In this document: positions 28,171 through 37,907 of the stretch, in pieces
Layout of the letters: each line of letters starts with the position of its first letter
Position numbering within the stretch: position 1 is the stretch's first letter
Source of the DNA: Fervidobacterium pennivorans
GTDB lineage: Bacteria; Thermotogota; Thermotogae; Thermotogales; Fervidobacteriaceae
Direction: 5' to 3'
Assembly (NCBI RefSeq): GCF_001644665.1
Contig: NZ_CP011393.1
Location: 952,001-1,016,000 of the forward strand
DNA: 64,000 bases
Notes under the pieces: model-generated
The model's input: the letters and a program-made list of their open reading frames with translations, nothing else
Told to the model about the DNA's origin: nothing
Database searches by the model: none
Position numbers and translations under genes: made by a program

Positions 28171-28973
28171 GTAGATTAGTTGTAGAGAATCTAACAAAAA
28201 CGTTTGCAATAGGATTTTTTTCAAAAAGATATATTCATGCTGTTAAAAATGTTTCTTTTGAGGTAAAAGAAAGAGAAATCGTATCTTTGGTTGGTGAAAG
28301 TGGCTCTGGAAAAACAACGACTGCAAAAATGATTTTAAGACTTTTTCCACCTACAAGCGGAAGAATAGTATTTGAAGGAAAGGATATATGGAGAGACATT
28401 AAAAAACAAGAAGATTTGAAATGGCTCAGAAGGAAAGTCCACGCGGTCTTCCAGGACCCATTCGCCAGTTACAATCCGTTTTATCCAGTTGAAAGGACGC
28501 TTTGGCAGGCTGTGAATTTAATGGAGAAAAAACCTCAAAGCAAAAAGGAAGGTTTGGAGATAATAAAGGAAGCACTTTTCAAAGTAGGAATAGACCCAAA
28601 AGATGTCCTTGGAAAGTATCCCCACCAAATTTCCGGTGGCCAAAAACAAAGAATAATGATTGCAAGATGCTGGATTTTGAGACCTCTACTAATAGTTGCA
28701 GACGAACCAACTTCTATGATTGATGCGTCGAGTCGCGGAGGTATAATTAAATTGCTTGAAGAACTAAGGGAAGAGCAGGGAACTTCTATTATATTCATCA
28801 CACACGACTTAGGTCTTGCTTATTACGTTTCCGACAACATACTCGTAATGAAAGATGGTGAGGTAGTCGAAGGTGGACATCCTGATAAGGTTGTTTTGCA
28901 ACCATCTCATGAATATACAAAACTACTTGTCGAAAGTGTTCCAAAATTATACAGAAAGCTTGAAGGGCTGTGA
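28167..28973 (+). CDS. ABC transporter ATP-binding protein (DppF/OppF type)
   Basis: A 268-residue ATPase with Walker A GESGSGKTT, an ISGGQKQRIMIARCWI signature and Walker B LLIVADEPTSMID. It is short at the C-terminus, lacking the cysteine-containing tail of its partner. Its start ATG (28167) overlaps the stop of the upstream ATPase in an ATGA junction, so the two are translationally coupled. The frame opens upstream to 28137 without support. Confidence 0.94.
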   Translation: MSRLVVENLTKTFAIGFFSKRYIHAVKNVSFEVKEREIVSLVGESGSGKTTTAKMILRLFPPTSGRIVFEGKDIWRDIKKQEDLKWLRRKVHAVFQDPFASYNPFYPVERTLWQAVNLMEKKPQSKKEGLEIIKEALFKVGIDPKDVLGKYPHQISGGQKQRIMIARCWILRPLLIVADEPTSMIDASSRGGIIKLLEELREEQGTSIIFITHDLGLAYYVSDNILVMKDGEVVEGGHPDKVVLQPSHEYTKLLVESVPKLYRKLEGL

Positions 28974-28982
28974 TGTTAAGAT

Positions 28983-29201
28983 ATGTTTACCCGCACTGTT
29001 TTAACTATATTCACATGGGCTTTTGTGCTTGAGCTTTTAGTGTTAACGTACTATTTGTGTAAGGAACCTAAACCTTTTGAATTTTATCTCGATCTCGTAC
29101 TCACGGTATTTACCGCTATTGTTTTGATTTTTGTCGTAACTAAGGAAAAAAGACAAAAGGAACTCGAAGGGCAAAAAAATGGAAGAAAAGAAGAAAGGTA
29201 A
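28983..29201 (+). CDS. Small membrane protein of unknown function
   Basis: A 72-residue protein with two hydrophobic helices (about 7-26 and 33-51) linked by a short loop and followed by a strongly basic and acidic tail (KEKRQKELEGQKNGRKEER). The tail is probably cytoplasmic. It begins 9 bases after the transporter operon, so it may be co-transcribed. No clear ribosome site is seen and no homolog is recognised, so it may be an accessory subunit or a chance frame. Confidence 0.55.
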   Translation: MFTRTVLTIFTWAFVLELLVLTYYLCKEPKPFEFYLDLVLTVFTAIVLIFVVTKEKRQKELEGQKNGRKEER

Positions 29202-29230
29202 GAAATCGTAAAATCGCAGAGTAAAAAAGA

Positions 29231-29250
29231 CGCGGAACACAAGTTCCGCG
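29231..29250. terminator. Terminator between convergent genes
   Basis: CGCGGAAC and GTTCCGCG form a perfect 8-bp stem with a 4-base loop. On the minus strand TCTTTTTTAC follows, a good T-run for the radical SAM gene; on plus only CTATTCTTCTATTTT follows, weaker, for the transporter operon. Confidence 0.8.
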
Positions 29251-30657
29251 CTATTCTTCTATTTTGATGATTTGTTCAAGATAATCTACTGTCTGAGGAC
29301 CTTTTAAGTGTGAGAGCTCGTATTGAATTCTACTCAGCTTGTAGCTTTCAAAGTCTGCCCTGACTTTTTTTGGAACATTTCTCCTTATGAATTTTGTTTT
29401 TTCGTCATACTCTCGTTTTTCTACCATCTTTCTATCAGCAAAAGGTGTGAATGGTTTTGGCACAAGTGGATTGACACTTATCACAACTTCCTGATAGCCC
29501 ATATCAACGACCGTTTTCAGAAACTCGAAAAACTCTGCATAATCGTTCTCGTCCTCTTCTTCAAGTCCGATGATATAGTAAAACTTAACGTGCTTGAAAC
29601 CAACCTCTCTTGCTAACTCTAGAGTTTTGATAATCTGTTCTGTTGTTAAATCTTTAATCATGACATCTCTCATCTTCTGGGATATACCTTCAGGTGCTAT
29701 CGTAAAAGAATGATGGTCTGTGTTTTTCAGCAACATCAAGAGCCTTTTGTCAATTTTATCCGCTCGCATTGATGAGATTGAAAACTTTATATTTTGACTC
29801 TCCAGATAGTCTAACAGTCCCTCAAGATAAGGATAATCTGTTATTGTTGCACTTATTAATCCGTACTCGTAACCTTTGCGCTCTTCAAAAACGTTTATGA
29901 CTTCATCAAGACTTGCAAATTTCACAGGCTTTTTCGTATAACCAGTTACACAAAATGCACATCTACGAATGCAGCCGCGTCCTATTTCAACAAGTAATTT
30001 ATTTTTATATGGCGAAAAAGGGGTTATGAAATGGGCCACCGGCACAGGGCTTAAATTGCCAATACAATTCGTAAATTTCAACTTACCGTATTTTCTCGAA
30101 TAGATTTGATTGATATTCAACAGATGTCTGATTATGTCATCTTTATTATCAAGTCGCAAGGCTTCTGAGAATTCATCAACACAGCATTCCAAATCTCCAA
30201 CGAATACAAAATCAGCTATTTCGTCTACTAATTCATGATTGAAAAGCATTACAGGTCCACCAAATATAATTATCGGATGGTAGGCTTGTCGCTCGAATGC
30301 TGAGAAAGGTATACCTTTTTTAACGAGGATATCTGCTACATTTAGCAAGTCGTTTTCAAACTGTAATGTGAATAACCATACTGGAAACTCGTCTAAAGGA
30401 ATCTGGTCCTCCATAGAATAAAATCGTTCGAACCAGTTTTCGTAGAAAAACCTCTGAACATTTAACCCACGTTCTGTCAATAGAGTTTGCACCCAACTCC
30501 AAGCCAACGAACCACTCGCAATTGTATAGGAATTTGGGAAAATGAGGGCAACCCTACCAAGGTTGCCCTCTATTTTTCTAACAATCTTCTCAGAGTTTCT
30601 AAATTTTAAAACATGGCTATACTCTTTAAAAGCTTCCGAACTACGCGGTCTTCTCAT
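29251..30657 (-). CDS. Radical SAM protein with B12-binding-like N-terminal domain
   Basis: A 468-residue protein. Residues 1-170 look like a Rossmann-type cobalamin-binding-like domain without an obvious DxHxxG motif. The radical SAM cluster motif is C229-IRR-C233-AF-C236, followed by a TIM-barrel segment of Elp3/MiaB-like type (LLDYLESQNIKFSISSMRAD, FTIAPEG). Its reaction is not recognisable. The stop codon falls next to a strong terminator. The thioesterase gene lies 40 bases upstream on the same strand and is probably in the same transcript. Confidence 0.83.
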   Translation of the reverse strand: MRRPRSSEAFKEYSHVLKFRNSEKIVRKIEGNLGRVALIFPNSYTIASGSLAWSWVQTLLTERGLNVQRFFYENWFERFYSMEDQIPLDEFPVWLFTLQFENDLLNVADILVKKGIPFSAFERQAYHPIIIFGGPVMLFNHELVDEIADFVFVGDLECCVDEFSEALRLDNKDDIIRHLLNINQIYSRKYGKLKFTNCIGNLSPVPVAHFITPFSPYKNKLLVEIGRGCIRRCAFCVTGYTKKPVKFASLDEVINVFEERKGYEYGLISATITDYPYLEGLLDYLESQNIKFSISSMRADKIDKRLLMLLKNTDHHSFTIAPEGISQKMRDVMIKDLTTEQIIKTLELAREVGFKHVKFYYIIGLEEEDENDYAEFFEFLKTVVDMGYQEVVISVNPLVPKPFTPFADRKMVEKREYDEKTKFIRRNVPKKVRADFESYKLSRIQYELSHLKGPQTVDYLEQIIKIEE

Positions 30658-30697
30658 CCTTTAAGTTATTCACCTTTCTTTGGTTTTTGTTTTTTAA

Positions 30698-31096
30698 TCA
30701 TGCATGTTCAAGTGCTTTTCTTCTTAAGTAATTCTTGGAGACAACAACGCGTGTCAGGTTAATTTCTGCAATTTTTTGCGATTCTCTCAAAATAAGTACT
30801 TTGAATGTAATGTGGTTTTTAGAGACATCTGTTATCCTTAGTCCAGCTACGAGGTGCTCTCCAACAACAACAGGTGCTATATGTTCAATCTCAACTTTTG
30901 TAACAACCGACGTTTCATCTTCGCTTAAATAACTGTTCAACAAATCAAAAGAAGCGGCACTTACCTCTTTGAAAAGAGACGATGTTGAGACTAGATGAAG
31001 ATAGGAAAGCTCACTATCCTCGTCCCAAACCATCGATTCATCGGTTGCAATTTCAAAAGATTTGTTCAAACCCAAAAGGCTTTCAAAACGCTCCAT
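30698..31096 (-). CDS. Hot-dog-fold thioesterase (FlK-like)
   Basis: A 132-residue protein of the fluoroacetyl-CoA thioesterase-like hot-dog family. The segment TSSLFKEVSAASFDLL and the later VEIEHIAPVVVGEHL keep the Glu and His that act in FlK-type catalysis. The natural substrate is probably an acyl-CoA; fluoroacetate is not implied. The ATG at 31096 is preceded by AAGGAGG; the frame remains open to 31123. It sits between ftsH and a radical SAM gene. Confidence 0.82.
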   Translation of the reverse strand: MERFESLLGLNKSFEIATDESMVWDEDSELSYLHLVSTSSLFKEVSAASFDLLNSYLSEDETSVVTKVEIEHIAPVVVGEHLVAGLRITDVSKNHITFKVLILRESQKIAEINLTRVVVSKNYLRRKALEHA

Positions 31097-31131
31097 TTTT
31101 ATTCCTCCTTGCAAACTGTTCAAAACAGCTT

Positions 31132-32982
31132 TTAATTTGCCGCTACTTCATCCTTGGGATTTTCACTTTCCTCGTTGCCATTTAGCATGGCTCTCAGTTC
31201 TTCGCCACTCATAATTTCTCTTTCAAGTAATACAGCAACTATCTGGTCCATTTTGGTGCGATTCTTTTCAAGTATTTGCTTTGCTCGTTCATAACAGCTC
31301 ATCACTATTTTTTGAATCTCATGGTCGATGAGTTTTGCAACATCTTCACTGTAATTACGAATTCTGGTGAGTTCTTTACCAAGGAAGACTTCTTGTTCCG
31401 TCTTTCCCCATGCAAGTGGACCGAAGCTTTCACTCATTCCGTACTCACAAACCATTTTCCTCGCGATTTCTGTTGCACGTTCTATATCGTTTGCTGCACC
31501 ACTTGTGAAATCACCAAAAACGAGCTCTTCAGCAGCCCTTCCACCAAGTAGTGTCGTTATGTTGTCAAGAAGTTCACTTTTGCTCACAAGGTATTTATCT
31601 TCCGCCGGAAGATGTAGCGTATAACCCAAAGCGGCATATCCGCGTGGGATTATAGATATTCTGTGTACAGGATCCGCGTTTGGTAACGAAGAACTTATAA
31701 TAGCATGGCCTACTTCATGATAGGCAACTATTCGCTTTTGCTTTTCAGAAATCATCCTTGATTTTCTTGCGGGTCCAGCTATTACTCTGTCTATCGCTTC
31801 TTCAAAATCCTCCATCTTAATGATGTTTCTCCCCGCCCTTGCAGCTAAAAGAGCGGCTTCATTGACCAAGTTTTCCAAATCTGCACCTACGAAGCCCGTA
31901 GTCCTTTTAGCTAAAAGCGAGACATCCACATCTTTGTCTATAGGTTTATTTCTTAAATGAACCCTCAATATTGCCTCTCGACCTTTCACATCTGGTGGAT
32001 CCACAACGATTTTCTTGTCAAACCTGCCGGGTCTCAAAAGTGCGGGGTCAAGTATATCAGGTCGGTTTGTTGCAGCCATCACTACGATTCCCTGGTTGAC
32101 ATCAAATCCATCCATTTCGACAAGTAACTGGTTTAACGTTTGTTCCCTCTCATCATGTCCTCCACCAAGGCCAGCCCCTCTGTGCCTACCAACTGCGTCA
32201 ATTTCGTCTATGAAGACTATACACGGTGCGCTTGCTTTTGCTTGCTCAAAAAGGTCTCTAACTCTCGCAGCTCCAACACCAACAAACAGCTCAACGAAAT
32301 CCGAACCGCTTATGTGGAAGAATGGAACATTAGCTTCCCCGGCAACCGCACGTGCAAGTAATGTTTTTCCAGTACCTGGAGGTCCTACAAGTAATATACC
32401 TTTAGGCATTCGTGCACCAATTTTCGCGTACTTACCAGGGTTCTTTAAAAAGTCAACAGTTTCTCTAAGCTCCTCAACTGCCTCATCAACGCCAGCAACA
32501 TCTTTAAACGTTACTTTTATTTTGTTAGGTCCCACTTTTTCTGCTCTGCTTTTTGTAAAATTAAAGGCTTGGTTGTTACCTCTCCCAAGTCCACGTATTA
32601 TGAAGGCAAAAAGTAGCAATGTCACTACAAACATTGCTATATTTCCTATCACATTTATCCAAAAAGAACTATCAACACTTCGCTCACCTTCAACAATAAT
32701 TCCATATTCAACGAGTTTATTGATTTTTTCGACATCGTATCTAAACCAGGGAGCGTAAACTGAATACAATTTTCCATTCTTTGTTTCAACTGAGATATTT
32801 CCGTCGTCTTTTATAATAACCTTTGCTATATCGGTTTCTCCATTACCTAACCGATTGACAAAATCGCTGTAACTCATATTTATTTCTACAACACCCTTTG
32901 AATTTACCAATCCTTGGTAAACCCAGAAGAGAAAGAGAGCTGTGAGTATGAAAAAAATAATTGAACTCAAGTTACGATTCAA
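31132..32982 (-). CDS. ftsH: ATP-dependent zinc metalloprotease FtsH
   Basis: A 616-residue membrane AAA protease. Two transmembrane helices (about 6-23 and 107-129) bracket a periplasmic domain. The AAA module has [26 protein letters not shown] and the pore/SRH region [16 protein letters not shown]. The M41 zinc site is HEVGH, with the third acidic ligand in the downstream region as expected. It degrades membrane and misfolded proteins. The start is a TTG at 32982 after AAAGGAGG, overlapping the end of tilS by 11 bases, so the two genes are coupled. Confidence 0.98.
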   Translation of the reverse strand: MNRNLSSIIFFILTALFLFWVYQGLVNSKGVVEINMSYSDFVNRLGNGETDIAKVIIKDDGNISVETKNGKLYSVYAPWFRYDVEKINKLVEYGIIVEGERSVDSSFWINVIGNIAMFVVTLLLFAFIIRGLGRGNNQAFNFTKSRAEKVGPNKIKVTFKDVAGVDEAVEELRETVDFLKNPGKYAKIGARMPKGILLVGPPGTGKTLLARAVAGEANVPFFHISGSDFVELFVGVGAARVRDLFEQAKASAPCIVFIDEIDAVGRHRGAGLGGGHDEREQTLNQLLVEMDGFDVNQGIVVMAATNRPDILDPALLRPGRFDKKIVVDPPDVKGREAILRVHLRNKPIDKDVDVSLLAKRTTGFVGADLENLVNEAALLAARAGRNIIKMEDFEEAIDRVIAGPARKSRMISEKQKRIVAYHEVGHAIISSSLPNADPVHRISIIPRGYAALGYTLHLPAEDKYLVSKSELLDNITTLLGGRAAEELVFGDFTSGAANDIERATEIARKMVCEYGMSESFGPLAWGKTEQEVFLGKELTRIRNYSEDVAKLIDHEIQKIVMSCYERAKQILEKNRTKMDQIVAVLLEREIMSGEELRAMLNGNEESENPKDEVAAN

Positions 32983-34327
32983 AATTTATACCTCCTTTCG
33001 AAACAATCTCCAGTCCCATTTCATCAAGGATTTTAGACTTGTAATACCCCGGCACGTAAATTACACGTTCGTTTAACACAACTATTGGTATCAACCTCCT
33101 CACGAAAGTCGGAACTTTCTTTTCGTTGAATACTTCTTTCAACTTTTTACCTTCATAGGTTTTGTCACCTTCATTCCAATTTCTCACAACCAAGCAAATT
33201 TTAGGAACATCAGATTTAATTATACCACGAATCACTAAATTAATAAAGTATCCGTTAATCTCTATACCCTTCATGAGTTTCCTCGTATAATCTTCGCTAT
33301 TATCTGATAGTTCAATAACAAATTTAAAAGGTTCAAAGCTTTTGATATTCCCAAGCATTACCCATCCGTGGGATACTTCAGCCCCTAGTTCTCCCCAAAA
33401 CGAAACCTTGAAAGATTTAGATTTATTGACATTTCTGGAAAAGCGTTCGATTTTTTCTCGGTCTAATGGTTTACCAAAGAATTGGAGTGAAAACCTGCGT
33501 AGTTGTTCAATTTGTAAAAACGGATTGTTGTGCAGTTTAAAAATCAACCTATTCTCCAAAATATACTTTTCAGTTCTTTCTATCACATGTTCAACATATT
33601 CATCCAATTCCCAAATACTAAGTGCCAAAGAAATTGCTGCACTTTCAAGTTTGGGATTGATTTTTTTGAGAAGTGGCACTATGCTGTGTCTTATATAATT
33701 CCTCTGATAATGTTCATCGTAATTCGACATATCAACTACATAATCCAAATTCCTATTTTTTGCATAAAGTTCTATCTCCTGCCTTGTGAAAAATAACAGG
33801 GGTCTGAAATAATTGTTCGAAATTATTTTCAGTCCAGCCAATCCAAAGGGACCTGTGCCCTTTGTAAACCGCATTATCATTGTCTCAAGTAAGTCATTAG
33901 CATTGTGGGCAGTCACTGTCAATTCGTAATGGTGTTCTTTCATAACTTGTTCAAGAAACCTGTATCTAAGAACTCTTGCAGCTTCCTCTATCGACATCTT
34001 ATTCTCCTGAGAAAAACTCCTGACATCAGCAGAGTCTGTGAAGAATTTAAATCCCATCAGCTCTGACTTGGCTTTTACAAACTCAACTTCTTCATCCGCT
34101 TCCGATCGAAGTTTGTGGTTGAACGTTGCAACACCTATTTGTAAGTTTTGCCTTTCCTTTTTTAGTCTGAAAAACAAATCAAGCATAGTTATTGAATCTA
34201 TTCCACCTGAGACAGCAAGAAGAAATGAATTAACTTCTGAGGCATATTCATCTATTATCCTTTTAAACTTTTCATAAAGGTCGAGCTTTTCAAAATTGTG
34301 AGAACTAAAATCTGTCAGATAAGCCAT
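32972..34327 (-). CDS. tilS: tRNA(Ile)-lysidine synthetase
   Basis: A 451-residue PP-loop enzyme. The signature SGGIDSITMLDLFF is near residue 39, and the following motifs THNANDLLETMIMRF and RPLL are typical. The C-terminal part matches the TilS substrate-binding region. It adds lysine to C34 of tRNA-Ile2 so that AUA is read as isoleucine. The ATG at 34327 is chosen since it lies 11 bases after the upstream stop; a GTG at 34348 would give seven more residues and an 11-base overlap. Neither has a strong ribosome site, so translation may depend on coupling to the Lpt-fusion gene. Confidence 0.93.
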   Translation of the reverse strand: MAYLTDFSSHNFEKLDLYEKFKRIIDEYASEVNSFLLAVSGGIDSITMLDLFFRLKKERQNLQIGVATFNHKLRSEADEEVEFVKAKSELMGFKFFTDSADVRSFSQENKMSIEEAARVLRYRFLEQVMKEHHYELTVTAHNANDLLETMIMRFTKGTGPFGLAGLKIISNNYFRPLLFFTRQEIELYAKNRNLDYVVDMSNYDEHYQRNYIRHSIVPLLKKINPKLESAAISLALSIWELDEYVEHVIERTEKYILENRLIFKLHNNPFLQIEQLRRFSLQFFGKPLDREKIERFSRNVNKSKSFKVSFWGELGAEVSHGWVMLGNIKSFEPFKFVIELSDNSEDYTRKLMKGIEINGYFINLVIRGIIKSDVPKICLVVRNWNEGDKTYEGKKLKEVFNEKKVPTFVRRLIPIVVLNERVIYVPGYYKSKILDEMGLEIVSKGGINFES

Positions 34328-34337
34328 ACTTTTGTTA

Positions 34338-37300
34338 TCACATCCCACTGAATTGGAATTGACCTGCCTTTGGATCCAAAAGGAAGAAAATGTCAGATAT
34401 GTCTGTAAGATAGAACTTAAATGTAAGCTTATCCAAAAAGTCTAACCAGTTACCAGTGCTTTTATATGATAAGTCTACACCTACAAGAAGTCTCCAACAA
34501 TGCAAAGACTTATCAATTGATAAATTCATGCTATCAATAACATTTCTTGATGGGTCGTACCTAAGCTTTATATAAATATTTGGGTCAATCTTTTTTGTGC
34601 TCAATTCAAGAAGATACCTTTTTGTATTATCTGTGTTGTACGATATTACATACTTCTCATCCTTCCTTTCCATACTGTAAGACAAGCTCCAATTCGGTTC
34701 TGCTCCTGCTGTTCGCACGTAGTAAGTTCCACTTATCTTAGTATTGTAATCAAACAAGTTAAACGAACCGGACACGGTAGCTCGCTCTATGTAGTCAGGT
34801 TTCTGATAAATCGTTGCACTAAGATTAGAATATTTTAGAGTGTGAATATACATCGTTATTGGATTCCCAGGAGTTACTGAGAATTGCAAAGAGTAACTTG
34901 TTTGAATGTCTTTAAGATTAACCCCAACATTTATATTCTGAACACCAAGCTTCGCATTCTTATTATCATATGCTCCAGAGATTGAACCGTTTGTATTGAT
35001 TAGGCCAAATTGCTCTGAAAAACTTATAGAAAACGTGTCTTGTAACTGTGTGTTATTCAGAAAGTCAACACCTCTACTAATACTTGCTGTCAAGTTCTGA
35101 GAGTTCAGGTTAAAGGTAAGTTTAAAGATGTTTTTGTTAGTTGTCTTTGGTTCGTCCAGAAATGCAAAAGATTGTTCCCAGCTACCTGTAAGTCGAAATG
35201 GACCAATATTGTAGCTTAAATCTACAAGGTATCTATCAGACATACCAAGTGATTCTGTTTTTGTTGCAGATATGTTTGAAACACCCTTGATACTGAAAGT
35301 ATAGTTGAAATTCGTAGTGAACGAATCCCATTTGAAAGTCCAAGGAAGTTGATAAGTATAAAGAAAAGTTCTGCTATGACCACTTTCAGATAACGTGCCG
35401 GACATGTTGAGAGTATACTTTATGTCATTATTGGCGATATTCAAATTATATGTACCTCGGTACGTTGGCACCCAATCTCTTTCTAACGATGTTAAATATC
35501 CATCAGTTCTTATCTGTAAATTGTTATCGAAGCTAAAGTTGAGTCTATTAGCATCTAAGATGACAAAAGACATATTTCTGATGCCACCGTTAATATAAAT
35601 TATCGTATCTGTCAAACGTGCATCGTACATTATGTAAGGCTTGAAATAAAGTTGTGCCTTCTCATCTTGTAATGAAAGTCCTATTCTTTGGTAATAGTTA
35701 GCGTCCGAGAGGTAGTTACTTTCAAGGTACACAATACCATCGTATTTATAATATATTGTTTTGTTGGAATATCTATAAGTCAGTGGAAAGAGGGTAAACT
35801 CAAATCTGTCTGCTTTTAGGTCGTATGCTACTTTATTCAGTTTGTTAACGTTATCGTTGGCTTGAAACGTTACGTTGTCTGTTCCCAAAGCCAACTTCGT
35901 ATTCCAGTTGTTAACATTAAAAGCAAAAGTTTGAGAAACTCCAAATGTATTACCTAAAGTAAAAGTCAAAGAATATGGTGGTTCACCTTGAAGAGCTGTT
36001 ACAAAAACTGGGTATGGGAAAATGGGAACTCCAAGAACTACAAGGAATGAGTTCGTGGCAATTATGTATTTGTTTTCCAAAACATAAACTTCTTCTGAAA
36101 GTATCAAATAATGAGGTTCTTCATAGCTACAAGTAGTTATCGAAGGGTTACGTATTTCTATTTGCATCTTTTTCTCGTCATCGATGTTTTCGACTTCTAT
36201 CTCTGAACCATATACATATATGGGAACGTTTTTACCTTTGTAATTGTAATTATAGATAGTTTTTGCGTTAACTACAAGCACCCTACTTGTTTCAAAGTGG
36301 TAAGTAAGCGATTTTGCGACGTATTTCCTATCACCATCGTAGAATGACACATTTCCTGAGGCGAATACTGTTTTTACCTTACCGGACTCCAGTGTAGCAG
36401 TTGCCTCATCACATTCTAGTCTGTATTTATCCCATACTACTGTAATTTTGTCTTTCAAAAAGACAGAATTTTCCGAAAAATTCGCGATATTTGCAGTAAC
36501 TTTCAAATCACCAGCAAAACCTGTTGATAAAAGAATGAAAGAAAAAGAAGCAACAATCAAAAACACTACAAAAAATCTACTGAGGATTTCTCTTGCTCTG
36601 TAAGCTATCGGGGTATCCATAAGCAAGTAAAGTATGAGCCCCACCACTGCGAACAGGATGTTTGGCAACCACGTAGCCAATACTGGATCCATAAGTCCTT
36701 CTTTTCCCATACCAGAAAGCCAGGCACCGGAACCTTGATAAAGCACAACAAGTACGAACGTCAAAATCACACTCCAAGATTTGCTTGAAAAACCAAAGAG
36801 CAAAGATACAGGCAAGCCTATGAGTACTATAACTAATGAACCAAGGGCTGTTGCATAACGTTGATGTAATTCCACAGTCAGAGATGCAGTATTTATACCT
36901 AATTTCTTGTAGGTCTCGAGTTGTTCGCGAAGTTCCTTTGAGGTTTTATCACGAGTTGTTTTATAGGCTCTAAGCATCTGCTCAATCTCCCCTGCAACGT
37001 CTAACTTCATTTCCTTAAACTGCATATCAAGCTTCAGAAATCCGGTTTCTAGTTCAACAATATACATGTTACCATCGAGCAAATACCAGCCATCTGCTTT
37101 CTTTATGACTTTCTTTGATGTTAAAATTTGTTCGTTTCCTTCCTCGTTTCTAAAAAGAACGACATCGTATAGTTCCCCTTTTTGCTTGTCATATTGCTTT
37201 ACGTAAAAGTAAACGTCTTTTTCAAGCTCTACAAGCATATTTGTCTTGATAACGGTTTCTGGAGCTTGAAGAATATATTGATTTAATACTTGTGATGATT

Positions 37301-37682
37301 TGTAATTTGCGTTAGGAACGATGTAATCATTCAGAAGCCAAGAAAAAAATCCCAAGATTATTGAAAGAATCAAAAACGGGGTCACGAGTCTTTTTGACGA
37401 AATTCCATGGACCAGTATTGCGGTAATTTCCTTATTCGTCGACATTTCGCTAATCACCCAAAATATCGCGAAAAGCACGCCCACCGGTATGCCAAGAACC
37501 GTGAAATAAGGAATGTTGTATGCGACAAACAATAAAAGCTTTGAAACCCCTACCCTGTTTCTTATTATATAGTCGGAGATTTGGTATAACCACTCGACAC
37601 TTACAAAGACAATGAACCCGGCAAGTCCCATGAAAAAAGGCTTAAGTGATTGTTTGAGTACGTATTTTGTGAGAGTTTTCAG
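34338..37682 (-). CDS. LptF/LptG permease fused to LptA/LptD-like domains
   Basis: About 1114 residues. Residues 1-360 are an LptF/LptG-type permease: an N-terminal helix beginning LTKYVLKQSLKPFF, three helices, a periplasmic beta-jellyroll (about 150-285) and three more helices ending near 355. A seventh helix (about 370-388) leads into a LptA/OstA-like beta domain (about 390-490: FASGNVSFYDGDRKYVAKSL). Then comes the LptD hallmark ITTCSYEEPHYLIL near 515 and LGVPIFPYPVF near 550, followed by about 550 beta-rich residues like an outer-membrane barrel. It may span both membranes alone. The start is a CTG at 37682 with AGGAGGG 7 bases upstream; the frame has no ATG, GTG or TTG between the in-frame stop and 37631. 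The first in-frame ATG (37631) would remove part of helix 1. It overlaps nothing upstream and is followed by tilS. Confidence 0.85.
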   Translation of the reverse strand: MKTLTKYVLKQSLKPFFMGLAGFIVFVSVEWLYQISDYIIRNRVGVSKLLLFVAYNIPYFTVLGIPVGVLFAIFWVISEMSTNKEITAILVHGISSKRLVTPFLILSIILGFFSWLLNDYIVPNANYKSSQVLNQYILQAPETVIKTNMLVELEKDVYFYVKQYDKQKGELYDVVLFRNEEGNEQILTSKKVIKKADGWYLLDGNMYIVELETGFLKLDMQFKEMKLDVAGEIEQMLRAYKTTRDKTSKELREQLETYKKLGINTASLTVELHQRYATALGSLVIVLIGLPVSLLFGFSSKSWSVILTFVLVVLYQGSGAWLSGMGKEGLMDPVLATWLPNILFAVVGLILYLLMDTPIAYRAREILSRFFVVFLIVASFSFILLSTGFAGDLKVTANIANFSENSVFLKDKITVVWDKYRLECDEATATLESGKVKTVFASGNVSFYDGDRKYVAKSLTYHFETSRVLVVNAKTIYNYNYKGKNVPIYVYGSEIEVENIDDEKKMQIEIRNPSITTCSYEEPHYLILSEEVYVLENKYIIATNSFLVVLGVPIFPYPVFVTALQGEPPYSLTFTLGNTFGVSQTFAFNVNNWNTKLALGTDNVTFQANDNVNKLNKVAYDLKADRFEFTLFPLTYRYSNKTIYYKYDGIVYLESNYLSDANYYQRIGLSLQDEKAQLYFKPYIMYDARLTDTIIYINGGIRNMSFVILDANRLNFSFDNNLQIRTDGYLTSLERDWVPTYRGTYNLNIANNDIKYTLNMSGTLSESGHSRTFLYTYQLPWTFKWDSFTTNFNYTFSIKGVSNISATKTESLGMSDRYLVDLSYNIGPFRLTGSWEQSFAFLDEPKTTNKNIFKLTFNLNSQNLTASISRGVDFLNNTQLQDTFSISFSEQFGLINTNGSISGAYDNKNAKLGVQNINVGVNLKDIQTSYSLQFSVTPGNPITMYIHTLKYSNLSATIYQKPDYIERATVSGSFNLFDYNTKISGTYYVRTAGAEPNWSLSYSMERKDEKYVISYNTDNTKRYLLELSTKKIDPNIYIKLRYDPSRNVIDSMNLSIDKSLHCWRLLVGVDLSYKSTGNWLDFLDKLTFKFYLTDISDIFFLLDPKAGQFQFSGM

Positions 37683-37701
37683 AGTATATCCCTCCTACGT
37701 A

Positions 37702-37728
37702 AAAGTATGGTATAAATATTTTAGTCAA
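37702..37728 (-). promoter_or_regulatory. Possible promoter of the Lpt-fusion gene
   Basis: On the minus strand TTGACT, 15 bases, TACTTT, about 20 bases upstream of the CTG start. The spacer is short; the TTGACT abuts the edge of the IS110 relic. Confidence 0.4.
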
Positions 37729-37733
37729 AAAAT

Positions 37734-37870
37734 AGGCAGGGCAGGACGACTTAGTGTCCCTTGGCTTTCAAGCCATTACGGGAGTCTGTCGCCTGCCTTT
37801 AACCATGATAAGTTGGTTGGGTTTTTAACCCTCGTCACACTGGAGGTTTGGTTCAGCAGGCCCCTGCCCT
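37734..37870 (+). ncRNA. Structured left-end region, candidate IS110 bridge RNA remnant
   Basis: AGGCAGG (37734-37740) pairs with CCTGCCT (37792-37798); inside it CGAC pairs with GTCG (37788-37791), TCCC with GGGA (37780-37783), and GGCT with AGCC, giving a nested hairpin. A second hairpin is GGGTT/AACCC (37819-37831). AGGGCAGG (37738-37745) can also pair with CCTGCCCT (37863-37870), closing the whole 133-base segment. IS110 elements encode a bridge RNA in this position, 5' of the transposase gene. Assignment is inference. Confidence 0.45.
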
Positions 37871-37907
37871 CGCCTTTTAACCTATTCAATCGAAAGGAGG
37901 TTTTAGT

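Noticed and set aside
23403-28973. Firm assignment of the transporter to peptides
   Set aside because: The protein family covers peptides and oligosaccharides; the ROK gene upstream favours sugars, so the ligand is left open.
32015-32758. 247-codon plus-strand frame inside ftsH
   Set aside because: The Ser/Pro-rich product is a shadow of the conserved FtsH coding frame.
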